Source: Liquorilactobacillus satsumensis DSM 16230 = JCM 12392 (GTDB lineage: Bacteria; Bacillota; Bacilli; Lactobacillales; Lactobacillaceae). Taken from it: a stretch of 62,078 nt of DNA. A program made the translations under genes and the position numbers. Under the pieces are notes generated by a model. The model saw only the letters and a list, made by a program, of their open reading frames with translations, was not told where the DNA came from and did no database searches. The stretch's first letter is position 1, and each line of letters starts with the position of its first letter. This document shows, one piece after another, positions 47,261 through 56,046 of this stretch. Location of the stretch: positions 1 through 62,078 of the forward strand of contig NZ_AZFQ01000055.1 in assembly GCF_001435195.1 (NCBI RefSeq). Reading direction: 5' to 3'.

Positions 47261-49321
47261 CTAATGTCTTGCAAATCCTCTGTTGCGCAAATACCAAATA
47301 TCCATCCCTAGAATTAGAATAGCACCCACATAAATCAGCAAATAAAGCGGAACTGGGTAAAGTAACTTGCTTTGCTGTCTAATCAAACTAAACAGCAAAA
47401 AACGATTTTGATAACCGTCAATCGGCGGCTGAAGAATATCTAATTTCCTTGACCGCAGGTATTGAATATTAAGCGGGTGGTTAGTACTGTTTTTTAAGAT
47501 TAAGCGATATTTTCCCTTTAAACCTGTGACCGGAACACTCTCATTTTTAGAATTTTGGAAAACTTTTAAACTGCCATTTCCCTTAAGACTCACCACTAAG
47601 CCTGATTGGACAGTTGGTAAAAAATTAGTTTGGAGTGTATTGAAGGAGCGCGCAGCCACAACTCGCTCACTGACACTTTGGCCTGGTTTAAGTTGTAACC
47701 AAGTCAGTCTAAAGAATTGCTGACTTACAATTGGTCGTTGCTCTGAAACTCTTTTTTGTGTTAACGAATAATTATACACACAGCTTCCGCTCAGAAAAAT
47801 ACCAACCAAGGTTAATACCACCGTCGGATATTTAAATCTGCCTGCTTTCCTTAAAAGGTTACTTTGGGCAAGGACTTCTATTCCTTGACTTGCCAAAATA
47901 AGTAAAGGCAGCATTGTAATGAAGGAATAACGGACAGCGACTTCCCACATCAGCATATGAAAAAAGAAGATTCCGACAATATAAAGCAGTAAAAGATAGT
48001 GAATTGAAAATTTCCCGTGTCGCGCCTTTTTGAAACTGTCAATTCCCACGCAGAATGCAAAGAACCACAGAGTAATATACACTACTTGTTCAAATGCGAA
48101 CAGCGGCATGCGTTGTTCCCCAAAAATGTAAGCGTAAGCATCCTTAGTGTCGTTAGTGATTCCATACCCACGATTCTCTGTTCCCACCGTTCCTAACGAC
48201 CACTGAACATTGATTTTTCTTCCATATAACTGGAGCAGCCCTGATGGTCCCATTTTCTGCAAGCGGGTTTTGATTAACTCCTGTGCGTGTTCTTTTCTAC
48301 CCTCATATGTTTTAAATCTCGCCGTATCCGCCCAAGCATCTCCAATTGTCCCATTGAATTTAGGATTCAGCCCTGCACTAATCCAGTAGACAAAAGGAAA
48401 ATTATGTGCCCGTTCAATTTTAAAATTTGTTCCATGTTCACCAGCAGTTTTTAGCTGAACCGCCCCACATAATAGTACCAGCATTGTCAGTAACAGGATC
48501 ACTGTCTGCTTAACTGGATATTTATTAAAAATAATAAAAATTCCCAATGCAATCAGCGCAATAATCGCATTTGTCTTACAGTACACGGCGGCTGCGAACA
48601 TCATCACAGACAGTACCAATGCTAATCCTCTGATCCAATGCGTTTGTCCTGACATAAAAAAATCAAATGCTGCAAACCCCATCATCAAAAAGGATAAAGC
48701 AATCGGATCAGTATAAGTCACCAGACAAGTCGTATATAAAGGCACAAAGAAAAATGTCAATAATAAGAAAAGTGAACTAACGCGCGGATTTGCATGCCGC
48801 CGCACGATTAACCAACTGCATAAAATTCCAATATCTAATAGAATAAAAGTGAAAGCATTGAGAACAACTGTACTATATCCCCAGCCACAAAGCAGCGAAA
48901 AGCGATACACTAGTGCATACAACAAAGTTACGCCCACATTATTTGGTGCAAAAGAAAAATAGGTCGGCCAAGTTCGTGCCCCGCCTGCCAGTGCAGCCGC
49001 CTGCAGCCTGACATCAAAATCGTCAATTCCTTGACTACCCTTGAAACTGATAATCAAATATAATTGCCATAAAAATGCCAGTATAAGTATGCTCGTTAGC
49101 AAAATTCTCCTGATCGTTAGTTTCCGTAACCCGTGATAACATACCAGCAAGGTTAGGATTGCAACTAACATTAGTGCCAGATTGGTAAGTGGATCGAGCA
49201 GGTACAACTTCGCATTTTGATATTTCCCCGGTAATAAAATCGCATTATATAAAACAAATACACAAATAGCAGCAAAAATAACACTGACCATTTGCCAAAC
49301 AAATACTTTTGTTCTCGGCAT
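47261..49321 (-). CDS. GT-C-type polytopic membrane protein (probable glycosyltransferase)
   Basis: A 686-residue protein with about 12-13 TM segments and an extracytoplasmic C-terminal part (about 545-650) before a last TM helix. The first large external loop carries GIDDFDVR near residue 118, an acidic motif typical of GT-C enzymes that use polyprenyl-phosphate sugars. It has no recognisable PMT or YfhO signature that I can confirm. GGGGGAGA precedes the ATG. The role may be sugar transfer to a cell-surface polymer or protein; no donor-synthesis gene is adjacent. Confidence 0.75.
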   Translation of the reverse strand: MPRTKVFVWQMVSVIFAAICVFVLYNAILLPGKYQNAKLYLLDPLTNLALMLVAILTLLVCYHGLRKLTIRRILLTSILILAFLWQLYLIISFKGSQGIDDFDVRLQAAALAGGARTWPTYFSFAPNNVGVTLLYALVYRFSLLCGWGYSTVVLNAFTFILLDIGILCSWLIVRRHANPRVSSLFLLLTFFFVPLYTTCLVTYTDPIALSFLMMGFAAFDFFMSGQTHWIRGLALVLSVMMFAAAVYCKTNAIIALIALGIFIIFNKYPVKQTVILLLTMLVLLCGAVQLKTAGEHGTNFKIERAHNFPFVYWISAGLNPKFNGTIGDAWADTARFKTYEGRKEHAQELIKTRLQKMGPSGLLQLYGRKINVQWSLGTVGTENRGYGITNDTKDAYAYIFGEQRMPLFAFEQVVYITLWFFAFCVGIDSFKKARHGKFSIHYLLLLYIVGIFFFHMLMWEVAVRYSFITMLPLLILASQGIEVLAQSNLLRKAGRFKYPTVVLTLVGIFLSGSCVYNYSLTQKRVSEQRPIVSQQFFRLTWLQLKPGQSVSERVVAARSFNTLQTNFLPTVQSGLVVSLKGNGSLKVFQNSKNESVPVTGLKGKYRLILKNSTNHPLNIQYLRSRKLDILQPPIDGYQNRFLLFSLIRQQSKLLYPVPLYLLIYVGAILILGMDIWYLRNRGFARH

Positions 49322-49456
49322 TTCTCAGTCTCCCCCACGTTTTGAACTACCTTCAATTATAAGTTAAAAACCTGTATTAATGTACTGCAGGTCTAACAAA
49401 GCTGCTACTTTTCATTATCTTTAATAACTCTTTGAAACTATGTGCCACTTAAAAAC

Positions 49457-49882
49457 CTAGTGCACTAAACTTTTTGTAAGTGTTAACAACTGTTGCTGCA
49501 ATAGCTTAGCCTCTGCGCTTCCCAGCGCTGACTCCATTTCTTCTTCAGTAGCTTGAAAGAAACAATGGATTTTTCCCTCTAATATTTTTGAATTGTGCGT
49601 TAAAAGAATCTGCTTCATGCGTGCATCTTTCAGTAGCGGGACACGGACCAGTAATTCCCTAGCCTCCATCAACTTCAAAGCACTTGTGGCAGTAGAACGT
49701 CGGATATTAAATTCTTTTTCGATGTCTTTTTGAAAAATTGCTCTTTCCTTTTCGTTTTGAAAAATGTAATCAATAATTCCAATCTGAACACCAGTCAAGC
49801 CCAAGCTGTGTGCAAAACTATCAGCATTTCTTGCAATTGCATTTGAAGCTTTCTTAATACTTATTCCTAATGATCTCTCCAT
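49457..49882 (-). CDS. MarR-family transcriptional regulator
   Basis: A 141-residue winged-helix protein with LGLTGVQIGIIDYIF, a recognition helix around RRSTATSALKLME, and the wing VPLLKDARMKQILLT. It is divergent from the DHA2 exporter gene that starts at 50016. The short shared promoter region (49883-50015) suggests it represses that exporter and itself. AAAGGAG precedes the ATG. Confidence 0.9.
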   Translation of the reverse strand: MERSLGISIKKASNAIARNADSFAHSLGLTGVQIGIIDYIFQNEKERAIFQKDIEKEFNIRRSTATSALKLMEARELLVRVPLLKDARMKQILLTHNSKILEGKIHCFFQATEEEMESALGSAEAKLLQQQLLTLTKSLVH

Positions 49883-50015
49883 TTGCGTGCTCCTTTAAAA
49901 TTGGCCGTCTTCTAACAAACGCCAAGTTCTTTTAACCGCTAGAATAATATTATAGTTTATGATACAACTTAAGATAGATTGTTTGAAGCCTAACAGTTCA
50001 AGAAAGGGAGATTCT

Positions 50016-51407
50016 GTGATTAGAAAGCTTGATTCGAAATTAATTTTTGCCATTATTGCAACTGGTCTGATGTCATTTAGCGGGGTCGTGATCGAAACTG
50101 CAACTAATGTTACGTTCCCTGTACTAATGAGTACCTTCCATGTCAGTACCGCAATGGTTCAATGGATGACCACCGGCTATTTATTAGTTGCTGCGATTGT
50201 GATGCCACTTTCAGCTTTTTTCAAAAACAATTTCCCTTCAAAACATCTTTTTATCACAGCCGCAAGTCTCTTTATTCTTGGACTACTAATCGATATCTAT
50301 GCCCCTAATTTTTTACTGCTTGTTCTAGGTCGTATCTGTCAGGGAATTGGGACTGGAATTGCTTTGCCACTAATGTTCAACATTATTTTGGAACAGGCAC
50401 CTGTTGAAAAAATCGGCTTGCTGATGGGCATTGGCATGCTGATTACTGCGATCGCGCCGGCTTTAGGACCAACATTTGGCGGGTTAGTCGTTAATACCTT
50501 AGGCTGGAGAAATATCTTTGTCTTTATCCTCCCACTGGTCATTATGGCACTTTTACTCGGAGCTTGGGCAATTCGTCAGGGTACACCTTTAAAACCTTCC
50601 CCGTTGGATAAAACCGGTTTATTTTTTATTGCGCTTACATTTATCGGTTTAATAAGTGCCTGTGGCAATCTTTCCAAACTGACAAAAGCGCCACTTTCCT
50701 TTATTATTCCGTTGGTAATTGGAAGTGTCGGTCTTTTGCTATCCGGCCGACACTCATTACGCGTTGCACATCCTTTGCTGAGTCTGCGCATTTTAAATAA
50801 TCGCAAATTCACGCAACACCTCATCGCGTTTTTCTTGCTGCAATTGGCTGTTTTGGGAATTTCTTTCATACTGCCCAACTATATTCAGCTGGTTAACCAT
50901 CAAACGGCACTTTTGGCAGGTTTAATTGTTTTACCCGGGGCAGCTCTTGGAGCGCTTTTTGCTCCACTGAGCGGCAGTTTGTTTGATAAATTCGGGGCCC
51001 GTCAACCAATTTTGGCTGGTATCGTTGTGGAATTACTTGCACTTTTACTCTTCGTTTTATTTGCTCGTTCCTTAAGCAATTTACTGATCGGATTTTTTTA
51101 CTTATTATTTATGTGTGGTCTTAGCTTGGTAATGGGCAACACCATGACTAACGGACTGACTGCGATTCCAGCCGCACAAAAACCAGATGGAAATGCACTC
51201 TTTAACACCTTACAGCAATTTGCCGGTGCGGTCGGAACCGCACTGGTTTCAGCAATTATGCAGCTTTCACAAAATGCAAATTTTCCAGCAAGTTATGCTG
51301 CGCGAACAGCTCTAGGTGCACAATACTCTTTTTCTTTGCTTTTGCTTTTAATAGTTCTAGCAGCTGTTTTGCTGATTTTAGGCACCCGGAAAAGAATCAC
51401 CACTTAA
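50016..51407 (+). CDS. DHA2-family (EmrB/QacA) efflux transporter with MarR regulator
   Basis: A 463-residue, 14-TM major facilitator. VQWMTTGYLLVAAIVMPLSA follows TM1, and motif C is APALGPTFGG. The start is the GTG at 50016 with AAAGGGAG 5 nt upstream; an upstream start at 49959 has no ribosome site. It is paralogous to 13752-15104. Pairing with a divergent MarR gene points to inducible export of a toxic compound. Confidence 0.88.
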   Translation: MIRKLDSKLIFAIIATGLMSFSGVVIETATNVTFPVLMSTFHVSTAMVQWMTTGYLLVAAIVMPLSAFFKNNFPSKHLFITAASLFILGLLIDIYAPNFLLLVLGRICQGIGTGIALPLMFNIILEQAPVEKIGLLMGIGMLITAIAPALGPTFGGLVVNTLGWRNIFVFILPLVIMALLLGAWAIRQGTPLKPSPLDKTGLFFIALTFIGLISACGNLSKLTKAPLSFIIPLVIGSVGLLLSGRHSLRVAHPLLSLRILNNRKFTQHLIAFFLLQLAVLGISFILPNYIQLVNHQTALLAGLIVLPGAALGALFAPLSGSLFDKFGARQPILAGIVVELLALLLFVLFARSLSNLLIGFFYLLFMCGLSLVMGNTMTNGLTAIPAAQKPDGNALFNTLQQFAGAVGTALVSAIMQLSQNANFPASYAARTALGAQYSFSLLLLLIVLAAVLLILGTRKRITT

Positions 51408-51476
51408 AAAAACCTCTCACCTTGACAAGTTCCACGTGAAACAAAAACAGATGTTCAAAAATAAAACCAATCGTGC

Positions 51477-52724
51477 TTATTCGAACCGATATTCCTTACT
51501 GTACTCTGGCAAAAGCGAATTAAGTTCAGTCTGCTTAAGTGCTTCGACTGCCCGCTCGGGGTGAAAAGAATGCCACATAGCGGTTTGTTTAGCATGCACC
51601 ACCTGAGCAATTTTGCAGATTTCCTGTTGAGTTGCATGGCCCGAAACTCCAATATCAAGCAGTGCAGCCTGGTGGTGTGTCAAAAAAGCAGTCAATGTGT
51701 GATAATGCGGGTCATAGATTCCCAAAGGATCGCTATTACAATGCAGGTATGTAAAATTTGAAAAACGTGCTAGAAATTGTAATCTTTCAAAACTGTTTTG
51801 CACACAAAAATAACGTTTATTATGATTTACTACTGTTGGTGTAACTGGAATTAGTCCTTCCGCTATTCTTCCGCCCCCTTTCTTATCTGCCAATACATAA
51901 ATTGGAATATCTGAATAAAAATCGCGTAATACTTCGGCGTACGCAGCCTCCCAGACAATTGGGCGTTGCATCACTAACGCCGCCTGATTGAGTTCAAAAA
52001 GGCGTTCAATGTTGCGCAAATATGGACTAATCACGATTAATTCCGAAGAGTTTCGCAATGCCGTTTTAAACTTCTCCAAACAGCACTGCTCACCAGTGTT
52101 TGTTACCCCTTGTTCTACGGGATTCGTAGTGAAGCTTGTTCCTTCAAGCATAAACAAATCCAATTTCAACTGACGGAAAATATGCATCCAGTGATCGACA
52201 TGACTGCGATGCGGTCCGTTGAGCCGCACATCTCCAGAATTACCGAAAAAATGTCGACCATCACTGATCAAAAGCGCGGCAGCCCCATAAACATCATGAT
52301 CACTCTGATAACCAGTCACCGTCAGATCACCCACCCGGACTGGCTCTTCATAATCAAAAACTTGAAAATTAATGTTCAATGCAAGTGCCATCCCTTGGGC
52401 TGCCAAACTGCGATAAAGATGATAAGTCTGACGTGAAACATACACCGGAATATCGCTGCGCAAATACGCCAATGCAGCAGTATGATCTAGGTGAAGATGC
52501 GTGATAAAGATTGCTTCAGCTTGGTACTTTCTGTGCGCCTTCTTGCCAAACAGCTCTGGTATATCCGGTAAAATATGCTTAGCAAGCATTTCATCTGGGT
52601 CAGCAATGCTGGTATTCGCAACTAATCCGAAATCCGTAATAACTCGTGCATTTTCTGTACAGATTTCAACAATATTGCCGCCAATAGTGCGTAAACCGTT
52701 TAAAAACTTAACAGTAGTAGTCAT
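51477..52724 (-). CDS. Metallo-beta-lactamase-fold hydrolase
   Basis: A 415-residue MBL protein. The zinc motif is IFITHLHLDHTAAL near residue 75; further ligands are probably in FGNSGDVRLNG and the C-terminal SGHATQQE, as in RNase J/beta-CASP-like enzymes. YRSLAAQGM and a LFMLEGTSF strand are also conserved-looking. The start at 52724 has GAAAGAGG upstream. A nuclease or an ester hydrolase are both possible; the substrate is unknown. Confidence 0.85.
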   Translation of the reverse strand: MTTTVKFLNGLRTIGGNIVEICTENARVITDFGLVANTSIADPDEMLAKHILPDIPELFGKKAHRKYQAEAIFITHLHLDHTAALAYLRSDIPVYVSRQTYHLYRSLAAQGMALALNINFQVFDYEEPVRVGDLTVTGYQSDHDVYGAAALLISDGRHFFGNSGDVRLNGPHRSHVDHWMHIFRQLKLDLFMLEGTSFTTNPVEQGVTNTGEQCCLEKFKTALRNSSELIVISPYLRNIERLFELNQAALVMQRPIVWEAAYAEVLRDFYSDIPIYVLADKKGGGRIAEGLIPVTPTVVNHNKRYFCVQNSFERLQFLARFSNFTYLHCNSDPLGIYDPHYHTLTAFLTHHQAALLDIGVSGHATQQEICKIAQVVHAKQTAMWHSFHPERAVEALKQTELNSLLPEYSKEYRFE

Positions 52725-53280
52725 AAAAACGCCTCTTTCCAACAAAGTCCTTTTTCTTTCTGATCATGATAACTGCTCTAGTTATCAGAAAACATCTGCT
52801 TAGCTTGCGCTTGCAATTTCGTTAAAATCGATTTAGCCGCCTTTTTTACTCAGCCTGCTATCAAAGGCGTCTGTAGCTCCAGCATAATATTGATTGAAAC
52901 CCACAAAACCCTGTTGTGAAAATGACTTAGGCACTGAAGTCCCCCGCAGCCGGGTCCTCAGAATGTGCTTTGTGGAATGCTGACATTCTTTTGCTTTAAC
53001 TGCTGCTGTGGAAAGCGGGATATAAACTGTAAACCCAGCCACTCAAGCATTGTTTTAAGCTCTAATAAATACTTCATAAATATCTGAACCTTTTTTGGCC
53101 TGAAAAGATTTGTTAAACTTGCCTAGGAGAGTTAGTATACCTTAATTGCTGGTTATTAGAGTCAATCCTTCGTAAAGTTTCCGTATCAGATATGTAAATG
53201 TTTGCTACCGCTTGTTTTTGACGCTACACTCTTTTTACAGATTAAATATGCTAAGCTGATTCTTTAAGGAGGAATTTTAG
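52725..53280. other. Gene-free region with an imperfect hairpin
   Basis: No convincing gene. A 69-codon open frame on the minus strand (52833-53042) has a GTG start without a ribosome site. An imperfect GC-rich hairpin lies near 52933-52972 (CTGAGG..CCCG / CGGG..CTTCAG inside GCAC/GTGC-like ends). It is unlike repeats A and B. Confidence 0.45.
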
Positions 53281-54138
53281 ATGAATTCAACATTAATCGC
53301 TGGCGATACTGTCGCACTGGTTGCAAACTCTGATCCGCTAGCCGCAACTGAAAAACCACTCGTAGCAAACTTAACCGCCTTACTGAACAGCTGGCAGCTT
53401 CAGGTTAAAACCAGTCCGCTGCTTTTTTCATCTTCTCCTAATCTCGCGGTTGCCAAAGCCCGCCTGATGAATCAGTATTTTGCAGATCATTCAGTGAAAG
53501 CCATTTTCGATCTCTCAGGTGGAAATCTTGCAAATACAATCCTACCGTTTTTAGACTATGCACTTATTCGGCAAAATCCTAAATTATTTTGCGGATACAG
53601 CGATTTAAGTACCATCTTAAATGCCCTACAGACACGCACACAGCTTCCAGTTTGCCTTTTTCAAATAAAAACACTTGTCCAAGAGGCCACTGGAAAACAA
53701 CAGCAGCTCTTTTATGAAACTTTTTTCAAAAATAAAGCCAATCTTTTTCAATTCGATTATTCTTTTTTACGCGGATCCCAGCTAAATGCTGAAATCTGCG
53801 GCGGTAACTTGCGCTGCTTTTTAAAGCTTGCTGGTACCCCCTTCTTTCCTGAACTCAAAAACAAGCTGCTTTTTATTGAAAGCTACAGCGGACAGCAAGC
53901 TCTCTTGCTTTCTCAATTCAGTCAGCTTAGTCAATTGCCCCATTTCAATAGTCTTGCAGGCATTATGCTAGGAACTTTTACAAAATATGAACAGACCGTC
54001 CCTCAAATTCCTGTCGCTGAACTGCTGCTTACATCCTTGCCAGCCGGTGCCACTTTTCCTATTATCCAGACTTCACAAATTGGCCATGCTGTCACTTCAA
54101 GGGCACTTTTTATAGGCACCAGGTACGTTTTCGGGTAG
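53281..54138 (+). CDS. S66 family peptidase (LD-carboxypeptidase/MccF-like)
   Basis: A 285-residue serine peptidase of family S66. The nucleophile Ser107 is in CGYSDLSTI, GGNLRCFLKLAGTPFFPEL is typical of the family, and LFIES carries the Glu. The catalytic His is probably the one in IGHAVTS near residue 266. There is no signal peptide. Roles in the family are recycling of murein tetrapeptides or resistance to nucleotide-peptide antibiotics; sequence alone does not decide. AAGGAGG precedes the ATG. Confidence 0.85.
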   Translation: MNSTLIAGDTVALVANSDPLAATEKPLVANLTALLNSWQLQVKTSPLLFSSSPNLAVAKARLMNQYFADHSVKAIFDLSGGNLANTILPFLDYALIRQNPKLFCGYSDLSTILNALQTRTQLPVCLFQIKTLVQEATGKQQQLFYETFFKNKANLFQFDYSFLRGSQLNAEICGGNLRCFLKLAGTPFFPELKNKLLFIESYSGQQALLLSQFSQLSQLPHFNSLAGIMLGTFTKYEQTVPQIPVAELLLTSLPAGATFPIIQTSQIGHAVTSRALFIGTRYVFG

Positions 54139-54332
54139 TACTTAAAGTTACAATGAACGTAAAATTTAATTAGCTTAAGCGCAAGTGGCTTAACCATCTG
54201 GACACTTACCCCTGCAACACCTAATCCTTTCAAACAGTTTTCAAAATTCACTGTATTATTTTGCGCTTTTGTTTTACAATCAATTACTGTATTGACATTG
54301 TCTAATTATAATACGCGTGAGGATGGCACCAA

Positions 54333-54407
54333 GTGAACTTAGCACTCGAAACAACTACCCATAAGCCGCCAAACAAAAATAGTTTTATTGAAAAAGCAAC
54401 ACAATAA
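54333..54407 (+). CDS. Possible short leader ORF before the APC permease
   Basis: A GTG-started ORF of 24 codons, beginning MNLALETTTHKPPNK. GAGGA lies about 10 nt upstream, and the stop codon falls inside the 3' arm of a 17-bp hairpin that abuts the permease ribosome site. The codon run is not strongly biased. It may be a regulatory leader; evidence is limited. Confidence 0.3.
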   Translation: MNLALETTTHKPPNKNSFIEKATQ

Positions 54408-54418
54408 AACTATTTTTG
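54374..54418 (+). promoter_or_regulatory. 17-bp hairpin abutting the APC permease ribosome site
   Basis: CAAAAATAGTTTTATTG pairs perfectly with CAATAAAACTATTTTTG (loop 54391-54401). The last base is the first base of the GAGGAG ribosome site. It could act as a weak terminator (T5 in the 3' arm) or mask translation. Confidence 0.7.
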
Positions 54419-54429
54419 AGGAGTTAATT

Positions 54430-55887
54430 ATGTCTAACAACACCTTGGAACCACAAAAGCATTACATGAGCTGGGGCGTGATTGCTTTACTAGATTTTGT
54501 AACAATCATCAGCTTTGAAAATATTTTCTATCCCTTTCAAAATCAGGGCCTTTCAGTCGTAATTTCTTGGATCTTTCTATTATTTGCCTATGTTATTCCT
54601 TATGAACTAATCGTCAGTCAATTAAGTCTGACTTTCAACAACCAAAGCGGTGGCCTTGCTTCATGGGTCAGACGCAGCAGTAATGACACGCTGGGTTACT
54701 GGACTTCGTGGATGTATTGGATTCAAAGTGTCCCTTATATTGTTGATGTTTCAAACTCTGTGATTGTCTCCTTTAGTTGGATCATTCTTGGCAATAATAC
54801 ACTGGGGCAGCGCATGTCGACTTTTGAATTTGGCTTGCTGACTTTCATTATTATTTTGCTCTTCATTTTACTGGAGAATCTAATCAAAAATTCGTTAGCG
54901 ATTTTGTCTCTAATTGGTGGCGGTGCAATGTTTATTATGTCCTGTTTGTTTGTGCTATTAGCAGGCTATGCACTGACTCATGGGACACAGATTGCGACCC
55001 AGCCATTTAATCTCCATGCCTTTTTACCGCATTTTAGTTTAAAATATTTTTCAACTACTGGATTGTTAATCTTTGCCATGTCTGGAGCAGAATTAGCTGC
55101 GCCATATATTGTACAGATGCGTGATCCTAAGCATGAATTTCCTAAGGCAATGTGGCTGTTGGCTATTATGACAGCTTTTCTGACAATCTTTGGCACACTT
55201 TCACTTGCAGTCTTCTTTAACGCCAACCACATTCCACATGATTTCAAAATGAATGGTCCTTATTACGCATTCTCTTTACTTGGGCAAGAACTGGGCTTAG
55301 GTAAAATATTGATGTATCTCTTTGCCGTTGTCCAGGCAATCTTCATGATGGCACAGTTGGCCGTCTTGTTGGATGCATCCAGTCGCGTCTTTGCCGGTGA
55401 TGTGGCGGATAAGTTCATGCCACATTGGTTGACTAAGAAAAATAAACAGGGACGCCCGATTAATTCTTACCTGATGACTACCGGACTAAGTCTCTTTTTG
55501 TTGCTTCTGACTGGGACCTTGCCTAATATTAATACGATTTATAACTGGTTATTGAATATCAATGGGATCGTCTCACCGTATAAAACATGTTGGGTCTTTT
55601 TCTCCTTTGTTGCTATTCGTTGGCGTCAAAAAGAATTTCACTCAGATTATATCTTTATCAAAAATCGTACCAGCGCTCTTTTGGTTGGTGGTTGGTGTCT
55701 CATCTTTACCTTTGTGTGTGCCACGCTTGGCTTTATTCCACAAGAAGCCGCGTTTGGAACCAAGGCTTTCGATCACCAATTGCTATTAAACTTTATTACT
55801 GTCTTTATCCTGTTCGGCGTTGGTCTCCTGCTTCCGTTGCTTCGTAAGTGGGAATTAAGAAAGCAAGCTGTTCAGCTTGATAAGTAA
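54430..55887 (+). CDS. APC-family amino acid permease
   Basis: A 485-residue protein with 12-13 TM segments of the amino acid-polyamine-organocation superfamily, closest in appearance to the glutamate:GABA antiporter/YjeM branch (FAMSGAELAAPYIVQMRDPKHEFPKA near residue 215). The ATG at 54430 is chosen for GAGGAG 6 nt upstream. There is no decarboxylase gene adjacent, so an antiport role is not supported by context. The substrate is unknown. Confidence 0.88.
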   Translation: MSNNTLEPQKHYMSWGVIALLDFVTIISFENIFYPFQNQGLSVVISWIFLLFAYVIPYELIVSQLSLTFNNQSGGLASWVRRSSNDTLGYWTSWMYWIQSVPYIVDVSNSVIVSFSWIILGNNTLGQRMSTFEFGLLTFIIILLFILLENLIKNSLAILSLIGGGAMFIMSCLFVLLAGYALTHGTQIATQPFNLHAFLPHFSLKYFSTTGLLIFAMSGAELAAPYIVQMRDPKHEFPKAMWLLAIMTAFLTIFGTLSLAVFFNANHIPHDFKMNGPYYAFSLLGQELGLGKILMYLFAVVQAIFMMAQLAVLLDASSRVFAGDVADKFMPHWLTKKNKQGRPINSYLMTTGLSLFLLLLTGTLPNINTIYNWLLNINGIVSPYKTCWVFFSFVAIRWRQKEFHSDYIFIKNRTSALLVGGWCLIFTFVCATLGFIPQEAAFGTKAFDHQLLLNFITVFILFGVGLLLPLLRKWELRKQAVQLDK

Positions 55888-55928
55888 CGAAGACATTCAA
55901 CTGTGTCAGTATCTTATTTAAAAACATT

Positions 55929-55984
55929 AAAAGAACCGCTCCTTTGCGTCATGTTTTCATGTCCACAAAGCAGCGGTTCTTTTT
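55929..55984. terminator. Bidirectional terminator
   Basis: AAAAGAACCGCT pairs with AGCGGTTCTTTT, with CTTTG/CAAAG inside. It lies between the convergent permease and OYE genes. Confidence 0.88.
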
Positions 55985-56046
55985 ATAGCTTAAATTTCTA
56001 AGAAATGTATAATGCTAGCAGTCAAATTGGAAAGCATCAAATTTGA

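Noticed and set aside
52833-53042. 69-codon open frame on the minus strand
   Set aside because: GTG start with no ribosome site and no recognisable motif; it spans the imperfect hairpin. Not supported as a gene.
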